A stretch of 64,000 nt of DNA from Symsagittifera roscoffensis. Taxonomy: Eukaryota > Xenacoelomorpha > Acoela > Convolutidae. The notes beneath the pieces were generated by a model, which searched no databases, was not told the origin of the DNA, and saw only the letters and a program-made list of their open reading frames with translations. The DNA is taken from positions 124,001-188,000 of the forward strand of contig NW_026970992.1 in NCBI RefSeq assembly GCF_963678635.1, in the 5' to 3' direction. Shown one piece after another: positions 45,160-53,719 of this stretch (position 1 is its first letter; the number at the start of each line of letters is the position of its first letter). Position numbers and translations under genes: made by a program.

Positions 45160-45562
45160 TGAGTTAGGACCGATGGGTATAACTCATAGAGTAATTTCGG
45201 ATAGGGTACACCGTCTGCTCGTCACGCTATCTTATTTTCGGCCGGATAGATTCGTGCAACTTCTTAGTCTAATACCGATCCTAATCTTACTCTTATACTA
45301 TCTAGTCTCAGGTTGTTTAACTAGTCTCTGCTAGGCTCAATAGATCTAGGGTATACTGGTTTATTGCGGCTGCTGAAGTACTCGGGAGAGTTCAACTAAT
45401 TTCTAAGTTAAATTCAAATCTCTCTGGTGCTGAAATTACAAGTAATTTCAGCACTTACAAATAGGTGGATTGTTAGTTAGATGGATCATGATTGGTTAAT
45501 ATTAAATACTTTACATTGGTAAAATATCTAATTTATCCAATCAAAAAATGTAGTTTAGATCA
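45160..45562 (-). repeat. Gypsy 3' LTR (about 403 bp, right edge tentative)
   Basis: On plus it starts TGAGTTAGGACC and, by my reading, ends TTTAGATCA at 45,562, giving TG..CA ends. The following GGTTCCACCCATCC is purine-rich on the element strand, a weak polypurine tract. The right edge cannot be checked because the other LTR leaves the window. It holds a perfect 13-bp inverted repeat at 45,427-45,454. Confidence 0.75.
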
Positions 45563-47160
45563 GGTTCCACCCATCCGGGTTTTACAGAGTTTTTTAGAAT
45601 AGTTTTTCTGCAATTCGAAAGATGGATGATGGACGTTGGTATTTGGCGAACATCTTATTTCTTCTGGGTTTTCTTATTAGAGAAGTCCCAGATTCAATCA
45701 TTGTGTCTTCTCAAGACAACGACTGGGTTTTCGCAACAAACTCAAATCTGATTTCAGAATGGTTGGCTATGTCAGGTTTTTCTGTTTCATTGGTGAGAAC
45801 TTCTTTGTGTTTGACCTTGTCTGGGAATGGCGTGGAGATTGTGCGTGGAGGGGATGCCTGGTTACTCGGATCTGTACGTATACTTGAACATCGAGGTGGT
45901 CATTGGTCTAGTTCAATGAAGTCCTTTTCTGCGAAGTCAAGTCGTACTCTAAATCCTTTGAGTTGTGATTGTGGGCGGCATATTGATTGTAATTGGCCAT
46001 TCTTTCTCGAGTGTAGTAGGGTCGTTTTGTCTTTGGATGTTCGTCCTTGGTGTTGTATTCTGATCTATGTATTGCATAATGTAATTTACATTTTATAAAA
46101 CTTTTATTAGTTTAATATTTTTTAATTATGATTTTAGTTAGTTGTTTTCACAAAAGCTTTTTGTTTTAGTTCAGTTATTTTGAAGAGTTACTCACCCTTG
46201 AGTAGCTCTTATTAAAAATAGGAGTGTGGTCACAAAGCGTGGATGTAGCACGGTGGGTTAGGCCGGCTATAGAGCATGCTCAGGACGTCCTTCCTGGTGG
46301 GTTAGGCCAGGAGTGGGAGTATGATTGCATGCGGTTTTTGTGAGAGGTCCTGTTATGTGACAACGTTTTATGTTGGGTTTGTTGTGGTTTTTCTTATGTT
46401 TTGTTGGTTGTGTCCTTTTTTCAAAAATCAAATTGTTTGTGGTATGGGTTTGTCTTTCGACTTTTTTGTGTTTTATTATTTCTTTCTTAGACTTTATAAT
46501 AGTCTTCAAAAGAATAAATTATCCAGTTTTAAACTGGGTTAATCCGGTTTGGGTACCGTTGGTTTCCTTTTCTTAGTCATGCTGTTATGCTATGTGTTGT
46601 GGTGTTTAGTAAGCTGCATTGGTTAGTTTTGTTTAGTATATAATTCCTTTCCAACCGGGTTAAAGGAAAGTTTGAAACGTGTTATCTTGTGTTAGAGTTA
46701 TCGAGTGTGAAAGCTTGGAACTGAAATTCATTATTTTAAACAATTCTTCGTGGGCGAGCTGTGCGAGTTTGGATAGAATTCTTATGCGAGTGAATGAAAA
46801 TATCAAAAGGTTAGTACTGCATTTGCTTCTTATGAATTTACTACATAGAATTTTAATTTTACTGCTAGTTGTTGGGGGAAATTAAGTTACAAATTTTCAT
46901 CATTATTAGATTTACTGCTTGTGGGGGAAAAATTTATAAATTAATTTACTGCATTGGCATTATATTTATTTAATTGTTGGTGCAAAAATTTAAAGGGGTC
47001 TTAAACAGTTTTGAAGAAGTTTGCTATTTTTTATTTTTCTTTTGTGAATTTTTCAGATGATCTAGGATGAAGGCTAAAATTCTAAAGAAAACATGGATAA
47101 AGAATGGTGAGTTTCTAATATTTGAATTAATTAGTAATATGTATAATTCATACTTACCTG
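45563..47160 (-). other. Gypsy 3' untranslated internal region
   Basis: 1.6 kb after the last ORF. A perfect splice donor CAG/GTAAGT lies just after the 602-aa ORF stop (intron side starts at 47,157), with a TTTTCTTTAG acceptor ending at 47,082, implying a 76-nt intron. A plus-strand open frame of 158 aa (45,622-46,098) is antisense to the element. No sense-strand gene recognised. Confidence 0.5.
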
Positions 47161-48969
47161 TTAGTCGTCGGGGAAGAAACCGTGGGGGAAAATGTCGTGG
47201 ATGAGATCTGAAGTTGTTAGTAGTTTGGCTAAGATGCGGATGATATTTTTAGTTTGAAGCAGTGGCCAAAGCAATTGAAGTGCCTTAATGGTGGTTAGTT
47301 CTTCAGTGCCAACTGCAAATTCATAAGGTGTGTTTTGGATTAGATTATATAATTTGTGGTTGAATTTAGTGTTATGGATGAATTCTAAAATGGGGATTTC
47401 TATAGGTTGTACAAACTCGTGTGGGATGAGGAAGGGTCGGGATTCTTCTGCGTTGAAGGTCTTGGTGATGGGACAAAAGATATACATTTGGGTTATGGGA
47501 TCATAATTTCGAAGAATACCATGAAGGTTAGTATCTTTAATGCAATATGTGAAGTTAAGAAAGAATGGTGAGGTGTATTTGGAATTGATGAATTGAAAAC
47601 GATGGTGTGGTTGTCTGGAGGGAGTGTGTAGGTCAAAGTGATTTTGGATGAAACGATAATAAGTATATGTGTGTGTTTGTTTAGTGCGCAACATAATATC
47701 GTGTGAGCAGTGCAAATCTCTTTCATGTGGTGCAAGGAAATGAAAGGTTAGTGAAAATATTTGGAAGCGTTCTTTAAAACTTTCGTAGGCTTGCGTGTCT
47801 GTTAGTGCTTCTGAGATAATGTGGTCAAACTTGCGATCGAAGATATTTAGTGTAAATACATATGGTGTTTTAATGAAAAATTTCTCGGTGATTTGTGGGT
47901 TAGCGAAGCGATCGTCGTCTAAGAATTGATCTTGGTTAGTTCTGATGATGTTATGATCGTAATATTCTAGTGTATATTCATTAGCTCGGGGTGCAGTGTG
48001 TGTTTTTAGTGATTTTTTGTATCCAATGTAAGTAAATTGTCTAGGTGTTAGTGGTGTAGTGAGTCGATATAGCATGTCCTTATTTCGTTCTATATCGATA
48101 TGAGTGTTAGATAAAGGTAAGCAAAGGGGATTTGTAAAATGATAATATGAGGTCCAAGGAAGGGTAGGCATTAAAACGTATTCGTCTACAAAGTTACGTG
48201 TCTCGTTAGTGTCATGAGGGGTGTTTAAGGTGTATTGTGGAAATGAGGGTAAGGTGATAGCTAAAAATTCTTTTGTGTTAGTGTGTTGTGGATGGTTGAT
48301 ATATTCACGGGCTGTTCCTGGTTTCGCTGGGAAAGGATGGTTGGGGAACTTCCTTTTAAAAGTGCGGTAAGCTCTATTAGTGCTGAGTGAAGATTCAGTA
48401 GTTGTGGATGATGGTGCTAATGAATCAGTATAAATTGAAGAGGGTGTAGGGGTAGGAGGGTTGGATGAATCTATTGTGGATGAGATTTGGTTTATGGTTG
48501 GGGTGTCAAGGTGATAGGATTGTTGTTGTAGGGTAATGAAATTATCTAGTTCTGGGGAGATTCGGGGGGTGTCTGAAGAATGAGATGATTGGTCTGAGTG
48601 AAGTGAGGAGTAGGTTGGAGTGACTTGGGAAGCATAAGAGGGTGTAGAATTGGTTGGGTCAGGGTTATTTGGTAATATGGGTTGAAAAGGGGGTTGGGAA
48701 AAATTTAAGGGATTGGTGTGAAAATTATTTGATGGAGATGGTTCAGAGTCGGCAAATTCATCGGGGGTTTCAATATTCGGGTTATTGAGTTGTGAGATGG
48801 AGTATAAAACTGAGATGTGTGAATTAGTATCGGAATTCATGCCGGATGTTACATTACTGGATGGGAAATCGGGTGGCGGAAAAGCAAAAAGTGGTATTAT
48901 TGGGATTGGAGTGGTGAGGTTGGTTGGGTGGGAATTTGATCGGTGTAGGGATCCAAGTTGTCGGCTCAT
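47161..48969 (-). CDS. Gypsy ORF-B, 602 aa, unknown
   Basis: Uninterrupted frame starting at ATG 48,969, which overlaps the Env stop as ATGA (48,966-48,969). Residues 1-200 are Pro/Ser/Thr/Asn-rich and probably disordered. Residues about 205-602 look folded, rich in Tyr, Phe and His ('FVDEYVLMPTLPWTSYYHF', 'ERFQIFSLTFHFLAPHERD', 'NIIRILAKLLTTSDLIHDIF'). There is no signal peptide or membrane segment and no recognised domain. Ty3/gypsy elements have no gene here. The 4-nt overlap suggests stop-restart translation after Env. Its intactness in a young element argues that it is used. Confidence 0.8.
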   Translation of the reverse strand: MSRQLGSLHRSNSHPTNLTTPIPIIPLFAFPPPDFPSSNVTSGMNSDTNSHISVLYSISQLNNPNIETPDEFADSEPSPSNNFHTNPLNFSQPPFQPILPNNPDPTNSTPSYASQVTPTYSSLHSDQSSHSSDTPRISPELDNFITLQQQSYHLDTPTINQISSTIDSSNPPTPTPSSIYTDSLAPSSTTTESSLSTNRAYRTFKRKFPNHPFPAKPGTAREYINHPQHTNTKEFLAITLPSFPQYTLNTPHDTNETRNFVDEYVLMPTLPWTSYYHFTNPLCLPLSNTHIDIERNKDMLYRLTTPLTPRQFTYIGYKKSLKTHTAPRANEYTLEYYDHNIIRTNQDQFLDDDRFANPQITEKFFIKTPYVFTLNIFDRKFDHIISEALTDTQAYESFKERFQIFSLTFHFLAPHERDLHCSHDIMLRTKQTHTYTYYRFIQNHFDLHTPSRQPHHRFQFINSKYTSPFFLNFTYCIKDTNLHGILRNYDPITQMYIFCPITKTFNAEESRPFLIPHEFVQPIEIPILEFIHNTKFNHKLYNLIQNTPYEFAVGTEELTTIKALQLLWPLLQTKNIIRILAKLLTTSDLIHDIFPHGFFPDD

Positions 48970-51581
48970 CGTGGGCTAAAAAAATTATTATTTTGAGACT
49001 GAAAAGCGGTGGTATGGGGTTGTTCTATAATTTGTTCATAAGTATTTTCATCTTGTGAGTGGTGTGGCATTATATGTTGGATGGGACTTTGTGATATGGT
49101 TGGTCTAAAATTATTATGTGTTATGGCTAAATTTCGAAAATTACGTGGGACTAGGGATAATGGATGGTTATGTGGTAGGGGTGGTAACTGTGGTGCTGTT
49201 GGTGTTGTGTCTGCATTGTTATGTTCTTCGTCGTATGTGTTCTGTCTTGTTGCTATTTTTGTGTTATATTCTTTTATTTGTGCGTCTAAAAGAATTTTGT
49301 TTATAGATGTAGAAAATATTCCAAAAAATCCTGCAAATAGTATGCGTGCTACACTTGCTTGTCTATTGACTTGTGTGTGTATAGCACATGTGTTATAGAT
49401 TCCTTTTAAGAGTGAAAAAAGAAATCCAATAAAGTTAAACATTGCGTATAAAATAGTTAGTTTTTCTAAGATGTAGTAGGGCCATCCTAGAAAATCAAGA
49501 ATTTCATTCTTGAGTGTAACAAAGCTAAAAATATTGTTAGGTGATATATCTTGGGGACGGTATTTTTCACCGTTTAGATATATATAATCTTTAATGTCTT
49601 TAAAATATCCGCTATAGTCTTGCGTATAGATGTCTGCAAATCCTGCGGTTTCGGCAAGTTTGCGTAAGTTTTGGTCAATTGATTGTCTTTGTATTGTGTC
49701 CATTTGTGTTAATAATTCCTGGAATTGTTGTGTTCTAATGTGATGTTGAATATCTGATTTTGAGTATATTCCTATTGATTGTAAGTCTATATTTGGGTTT
49801 CGAGCGATAGCGCGAATGCTTTCTGGTGAAAATTTTTTGAGTGATTGCATTAATGTGGGATATGGGGTGAGAAGGTAATATTTATCTTCATCAGGGTTTA
49901 GTTGTACTACGTTGTGGCTATTTTCTGATCCACATGGAACTGCGGTATCCCAGAAATAGGTTCTTCGTGAAAGTGTGTCAACGAAATGTACTTTATTCTT
50001 ATAAAAGATAGGGATTCTTTTATAACATCGTTTATCTTCAAAAACGTATAGTGGTGATACTTTTTTAGTACAAGTATAAAACCATAAGATGTTTCCTTCA
50101 TAGTCTAAAAAATTTGATCTATTTCCTGATAGTAAATATCCTGCGTAGGGTATTTTTAATACTGCTAGTGCAAGTGATTGTAATATTTGTGTTCTTTCTA
50201 ATTCGCATAGTTGGTGTAATTTTTCTAATTCGGAGAGTGACATTTCTTGAAAAATTCGGCTAATCGTGTAGTCTAGTTTCATATCTAAGTGAATATCATA
50301 GTGGATATTACCAAAATATGTACTATTCATTAGTGATAGTTCTTGTAAACGTGTGCTTTGATCGTTTTGGGGTTTTAAATGTCCACCAGGTTGACCTGTA
50401 TTCTTTTGAAAATTAACTGGTATATATGATGTTCCTTCGTTTAGGGGATGACTTGTATCGTATGGGTCGACTTTTATTTTTCCAGTGGTCATGTCGAATC
50501 CATTTTCGTATTCAACTAATATTTCAGAGTATTGTGTTTTGTGAAGTGGGTTTCTGTATTTACATGCAAGTTCTGTTTCTTGATATATTTGAAAACGTGT
50601 TAATTTATTTTCTATATTATGAATGTTTCGAAAATTAGAACTTATTTTTCGTAATGGATTTACTTGTTCATATGGTATTGATTGTATAAAATATTTTTCG
50701 TGAAATTTTATCATACGAGCGTGTATTTTTGCTACTTGAAATGTTGTACATGTGTCTTCGGGGAACCAAACAATTGTTGCTTGTGTTCTGGTTGTAGGGT
50801 CGCAATAACCTTGGTCGTTTTTACAAGGTAATCTAATTCCTTGATAAATCATTGTGTTGTCTGATAAATCTCGTGTGAGTTGTATTTTTTCGAGTTGTAT
50901 TTTCCAATCGAAAAACATTATTTCTTGGTATCCTTTATTTTTTGTGTCTGCTTTGCAGTTTGATGGGTCATTTATACCAATGTGTGGTATCCAGTGTTTA
51001 TCGTGCATGTCATAGGTTAATCGTCCGTGTGCGCCGTTGTATGGGTATTTTTCATCTAATTTTATATGTCCTTGATATCTTTCAAGTTCTGCTTGATGTA
51101 CAGAATCTGAAAAAACTTGGAAATATACTAAATTTCTATCTGTGTTTTTACTTTTTGTGATGTTTAGTCGGAGTAACTCGTTTTTACAATCTTCGGGATT
51201 GAGATGTAAAAGTCGTTCTATATTACTCTGGTAGAATGATTCAAGGTCAAGTCGGTTTTTATTTCCGTTTGAGACTTGTGAACAATGTACTTTCTTTTCA
51301 GAAAATGTTGCTGTGAATTTATATCCTATAACTGTAGTTGCTCGGGCTTTTGAATAAAGTGTTGCTATGACATTTGTAGTTTCTATGGCTTGGGGTTCTG
51401 TTTCGCACTGTGATACTTGATTTATTGCATACTTGTGTAGTGTTTTTTGTTCGTTTTCTTCACAATCGTAATGTGTTACTAATAAATCTTGGGGTCCTGT
51501 GCGGGGAGAAGGGTTTATGTTTTGATTTGAGATTACTAGAAAAAGGAGTTGGAGAAAAATTAATAATTTTAGAATATACAT
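48966..51581 (-). CDS. env: Env-like membrane glycoprotein, 871 aa
   Basis: ATG 51,581 begins a clear signal peptide ('MYILKLLIFLQLLFLVIS'). The following about 690 residues are Cys-rich with several N-glycosylation sequons (for example 'NITK', 'NSTY', 'NRSN') and no internal membrane segment. Two hydrophobic segments come next (about residues 697-728, 'LTILYAMFNFIGFLFSLL', and 744-764, 'VARILFAGFFGIFSTSI'), then a Pro/Gln/Asn-rich tail of about 105 residues. It overlaps the upstream ORF by 13 nt and the downstream one by 4. Position after pol, signal peptide, ectodomain and membrane anchor are those of an envelope protein. I could not assign a fusion class or a furin-type cleavage site. Confidence 0.82.
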   Translation of the reverse strand: MYILKLLIFLQLLFLVISNQNINPSPRTGPQDLLVTHYDCEENEQKTLHKYAINQVSQCETEPQAIETTNVIATLYSKARATTVIGYKFTATFSEKKVHCSQVSNGNKNRLDLESFYQSNIERLLHLNPEDCKNELLRLNITKSKNTDRNLVYFQVFSDSVHQAELERYQGHIKLDEKYPYNGAHGRLTYDMHDKHWIPHIGINDPSNCKADTKNKGYQEIMFFDWKIQLEKIQLTRDLSDNTMIYQGIRLPCKNDQGYCDPTTRTQATIVWFPEDTCTTFQVAKIHARMIKFHEKYFIQSIPYEQVNPLRKISSNFRNIHNIENKLTRFQIYQETELACKYRNPLHKTQYSEILVEYENGFDMTTGKIKVDPYDTSHPLNEGTSYIPVNFQKNTGQPGGHLKPQNDQSTRLQELSLMNSTYFGNIHYDIHLDMKLDYTISRIFQEMSLSELEKLHQLCELERTQILQSLALAVLKIPYAGYLLSGNRSNFLDYEGNILWFYTCTKKVSPLYVFEDKRCYKRIPIFYKNKVHFVDTLSRRTYFWDTAVPCGSENSHNVVQLNPDEDKYYLLTPYPTLMQSLKKFSPESIRAIARNPNIDLQSIGIYSKSDIQHHIRTQQFQELLTQMDTIQRQSIDQNLRKLAETAGFADIYTQDYSGYFKDIKDYIYLNGEKYRPQDISPNNIFSFVTLKNEILDFLGWPYYILEKLTILYAMFNFIGFLFSLLKGIYNTCAIHTQVNRQASVARILFAGFFGIFSTSINKILLDAQIKEYNTKIATRQNTYDEEHNNADTTPTAPQLPPLPHNHPLSLVPRNFRNLAITHNNFRPTISQSPIQHIMPHHSQDENTYEQIIEQPHTTAFQSQNNNFFSPR

Positions 51582-52705
51582 GTGTATGATAATCCTGAGT
51601 ATGGGTTATAAAATGTGATGTAACCAATTGTCTTTTTGGTATATCTGTCGTATTTATATATTACTTCAGTGGTTATAAATGGTGGTGGTAGTGATTGAGC
51701 TGTTATGTTTGGTGGGTTTAAAGGGTAGGGATGTTGAGTAATGTTGTTTAATTTAACTGTGATTTCAAACTTTAATTGTAAACTGTTTTGTTGGAGTATT
51801 TGGATATTGTGATCACGGATATCGTCGTGAATGTCTTGTCGGTATTGTAATCTATTAAGTGCCCAGTTGTGGAGGCGATTACTTTCTAGATGTTGTCCAA
51901 ATAATGGTGGAGGGGCTGTAAATGTATTCCAATCTAGTCTTAAAGGGATATTTGTTGATGATTGTTCTCGATATCTGGCGTCGAGATTATTTGGAAAATT
52001 TAAGTTAAAAGGTGGTGGTGAAATCTGGCTTATTGATGGTGTTGATGGTAGTGATAATGTTTCTGGTAGTGATGAGGATGTTGTTGTATCCGTAGAAATA
52101 TCTATTGGATCATTGACTAAATTTAATTCACCTTGTGTAAATGAATGTGTTGTCCAATATGGTAGTCGTGATGCCTGGTTTGGGGGGTTAAAGGGATTTT
52201 CACGTATTTGTTCAGATGTTGGTGTTGAACCTAAGTAATCTGATGGTAGGCTTAAGTTGCTACGTTGTGAAAGAAGCGTAGGGGTTTCTGGTAATATACC
52301 AATGGGGTTTTCTGGAGTGTTTTGTGATGGGGATTGAGGTATATCAAAATGAACTCGGGGAGTTAGAAAATTCCTGTTCCGTCGAGGATGTATAATTTGT
52401 CTATTTATTTCGACTGTATTTTGGTTTTGACTAGGATTTCTTATTCTACTTAATTCTTGTGGTAGTGTTGGGTATAAGTTATATGTTGGTTCGCTTAGAG
52501 GTGCTTGTCGTTGAACTGGTTCTAGTGGTTCTGATAAACGAGCGTGTCGTTCTTCAAAAGTGTATGGGTTATCTTGAAAGGAAATTCGTGTAGATGTTTG
52601 AGGATTATTGGTAGTTGAAGGTGTTGTTGGGTTATCTTGGGATGATGTCGGTGAAGACTGACTTGGTGACTTTTGGGTAGCAATTTTTGATAGCTTTTTG
52701 GTCAA
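51569..52705 (-). CDS. Gypsy ORF-A, 378 aa, Pro/Ser-rich
   Basis: It starts 17 nt after the stop of the 58-aa ORF and ends 13 nt inside the Env ORF. Residues 1-240 are Pro/Ser/Thr/Asn/Gln-rich and probably disordered. Residues about 250-378 look ordered ('SNRLHNWALNRLQYRQDIHD', 'LQLKFEITVKLNNI', 'YKYDRYTKKTIGYITFYN'). No signal peptide, membrane segment or known motif. It is not a standard retroelement product. The tight packing suggests expression with Env from one subgenomic RNA. Confidence 0.75.
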   Translation of the reverse strand: MTKKLSKIATQKSPSQSSPTSSQDNPTTPSTTNNPQTSTRISFQDNPYTFEERHARLSEPLEPVQRQAPLSEPTYNLYPTLPQELSRIRNPSQNQNTVEINRQIIHPRRNRNFLTPRVHFDIPQSPSQNTPENPIGILPETPTLLSQRSNLSLPSDYLGSTPTSEQIRENPFNPPNQASRLPYWTTHSFTQGELNLVNDPIDISTDTTTSSSLPETLSLPSTPSISQISPPPFNLNFPNNLDARYREQSSTNIPLRLDWNTFTAPPPLFGQHLESNRLHNWALNRLQYRQDIHDDIRDHNIQILQQNSLQLKFEITVKLNNITQHPYPLNPPNITAQSLPPPFITTEVIYKYDRYTKKTIGYITFYNPYSGLSYTCIF

Positions 52706-52721
52706 TTTTTTAGTGAAAAAG

Positions 52722-52898
52722 TTAATGTTTATTTAAGTATTCTTCTAAGAAAAGAATTAGGAGGATTGTTGCTAGAGCGAATGTGATGATTGCTTTCTTT
52801 ATACATTTGCATATGGTCAAAATGAGGGATGATAGAAATGTTGTGAAAATTACAAATAGTAGAAAAATATCAGTTCTACTGAAAATAGTTCGTATCAT
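52722..52898 (-). CDS. Small membrane protein ORF, 58 aa
   Basis: ATG at 52,896-52,898, stop at 52,722-52,724. Two hydrophobic helices ('IFLLFVIFTTFLSSLILTI' at about 11-29 and 'AIITFALATILLILFL' at about 36-51) flank a Cys/Lys loop ('CKCIKK'). A strong splice acceptor (TATTTTCAG, exon from 52,878) lies 20 nt inside the ORF, so the true N-terminus may come from a leader exon. It resembles small viral membrane proteins in shape only; function unknown. Confidence 0.6.
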   Translation of the reverse strand: MIRTIFSRTDIFLLFVIFTTFLSSLILTICKCIKKAIITFALATILLILFLEEYLNKH

Positions 52899-53719
52899 TT
52901 AGACAAGTTTTATAAATCGTACCTGTGGATATAATCAAGGGTTTTTGAAAGTTGGAGAAATAGTTCGAATATAGTGTAGAAAATTTAAAAAATATTACAA
53001 AAAATGATTAAGAGTATTAGAAAAGATTCAAGGATATCAAAAAGAAATATTATGAAAGTTTCAAGTATCGTAAAAAATTGTTTGAGGTTTGTGATAATTT
53101 TAGTGACTGTTTGATAGAAGAGCATTTAAGAAATGGCTTCGTGATCAAATATTTTTTGTTGTTTGGGGCAATTTTCAAGTGTGGTCGGATTATTTATTAG
53201 TTTTTTGACAAGTGGGTTGAGTTTTGTAAAAAATTGTTGGGGGCAATTTTTATGGTGATCGGGAGGTCTTCTTTGTCTTTATTTTCATTTGTCAAATGAT
53301 CTGGGGTATTTTTGAGATTTTTATACTTTAGGCTAAATAAAATGGTCGTTCTTTTACTTTAGGCTAATTTAACATATTTGTTTGGGGGGTATTTGAGGGC
53401 TGAGTTGGGGAAATATTGTTGATCTTTGGTTTATTAGATAAGGGAGGGTTATGATATTATGGTGATATTTATTTTAGTTGTCAAGTTGGAGTGGTTTGCT
53501 TATTTTTGACCTGGAGGTCGTAGAGTTATAGTTATAGATATGCCTGGAGTTTAATATTTTTCGTCTAGTTGGTTTGTGTTAAAGTTATAGAAGGTGACGG
53601 ATTGGATGAATCCTATTGGCTAATTTTGAACTAGAATCGCTGCGTGTTTATCAGCATGTTATCTTGAAAAATGGAAGTGTAAAATGTTTCAGAGGTGCAA
53701 AGATTTTTAAATGTAGAAT
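52899..53719 (-). other. Non-coding gap between pol and the 3' gene cluster
   Basis: About 0.8 kb with no long frame on either strand, in an otherwise gene-dense element. A natural place for splice or promoter signals for the downstream cluster. Confidence 0.5.

Larger units (their letters stand above)
36381..46654 (+). repeat. Tandem segmental duplication, unit 2
   Basis: Second copy of 26,107-36,380. It begins within the AAAATTAG duplication of the nested MITE and ends inside the gypsy element's 3' internal region, where the full gypsy element then continues. Confidence 0.97.

Noticed and set aside
34887..46654. Gypsy LTR taken as 1.49 kb because 34,887-36,380 and 45,160-46,654 are identical
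   Set aside because: That identity comes from the tandem duplication. The visible LTR pair (45,160 and 63,655) cannot be tested beyond 346 bp, and TG..CA ends with a following purine-rich stretch fit about 403 bp better.
26107..46654. The two 10.27-kb copies as terminal repeats of one giant element
   Set aside because: They are directly adjacent with no internal region and they cut through known elements and an SLC6 exon, so this is a segmental tandem duplication.
47051..47110. Plus-strand exon between TTTTTCAG (47,056) and GTGAGT (47,110)
   Set aside because: The stretch is 50 nt, has an early stop in one frame, lies antisense in the gypsy 3' region and links to no plus-strand coding sequence.
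48785..52238. Many plus-strand frames opposite Env, ORF-A and ORF-B
   Set aside because: Low-complexity Leu/Val/Cys/Phe-rich products are expected complements of the A/C-rich sense strand; no independent evidence of coding.
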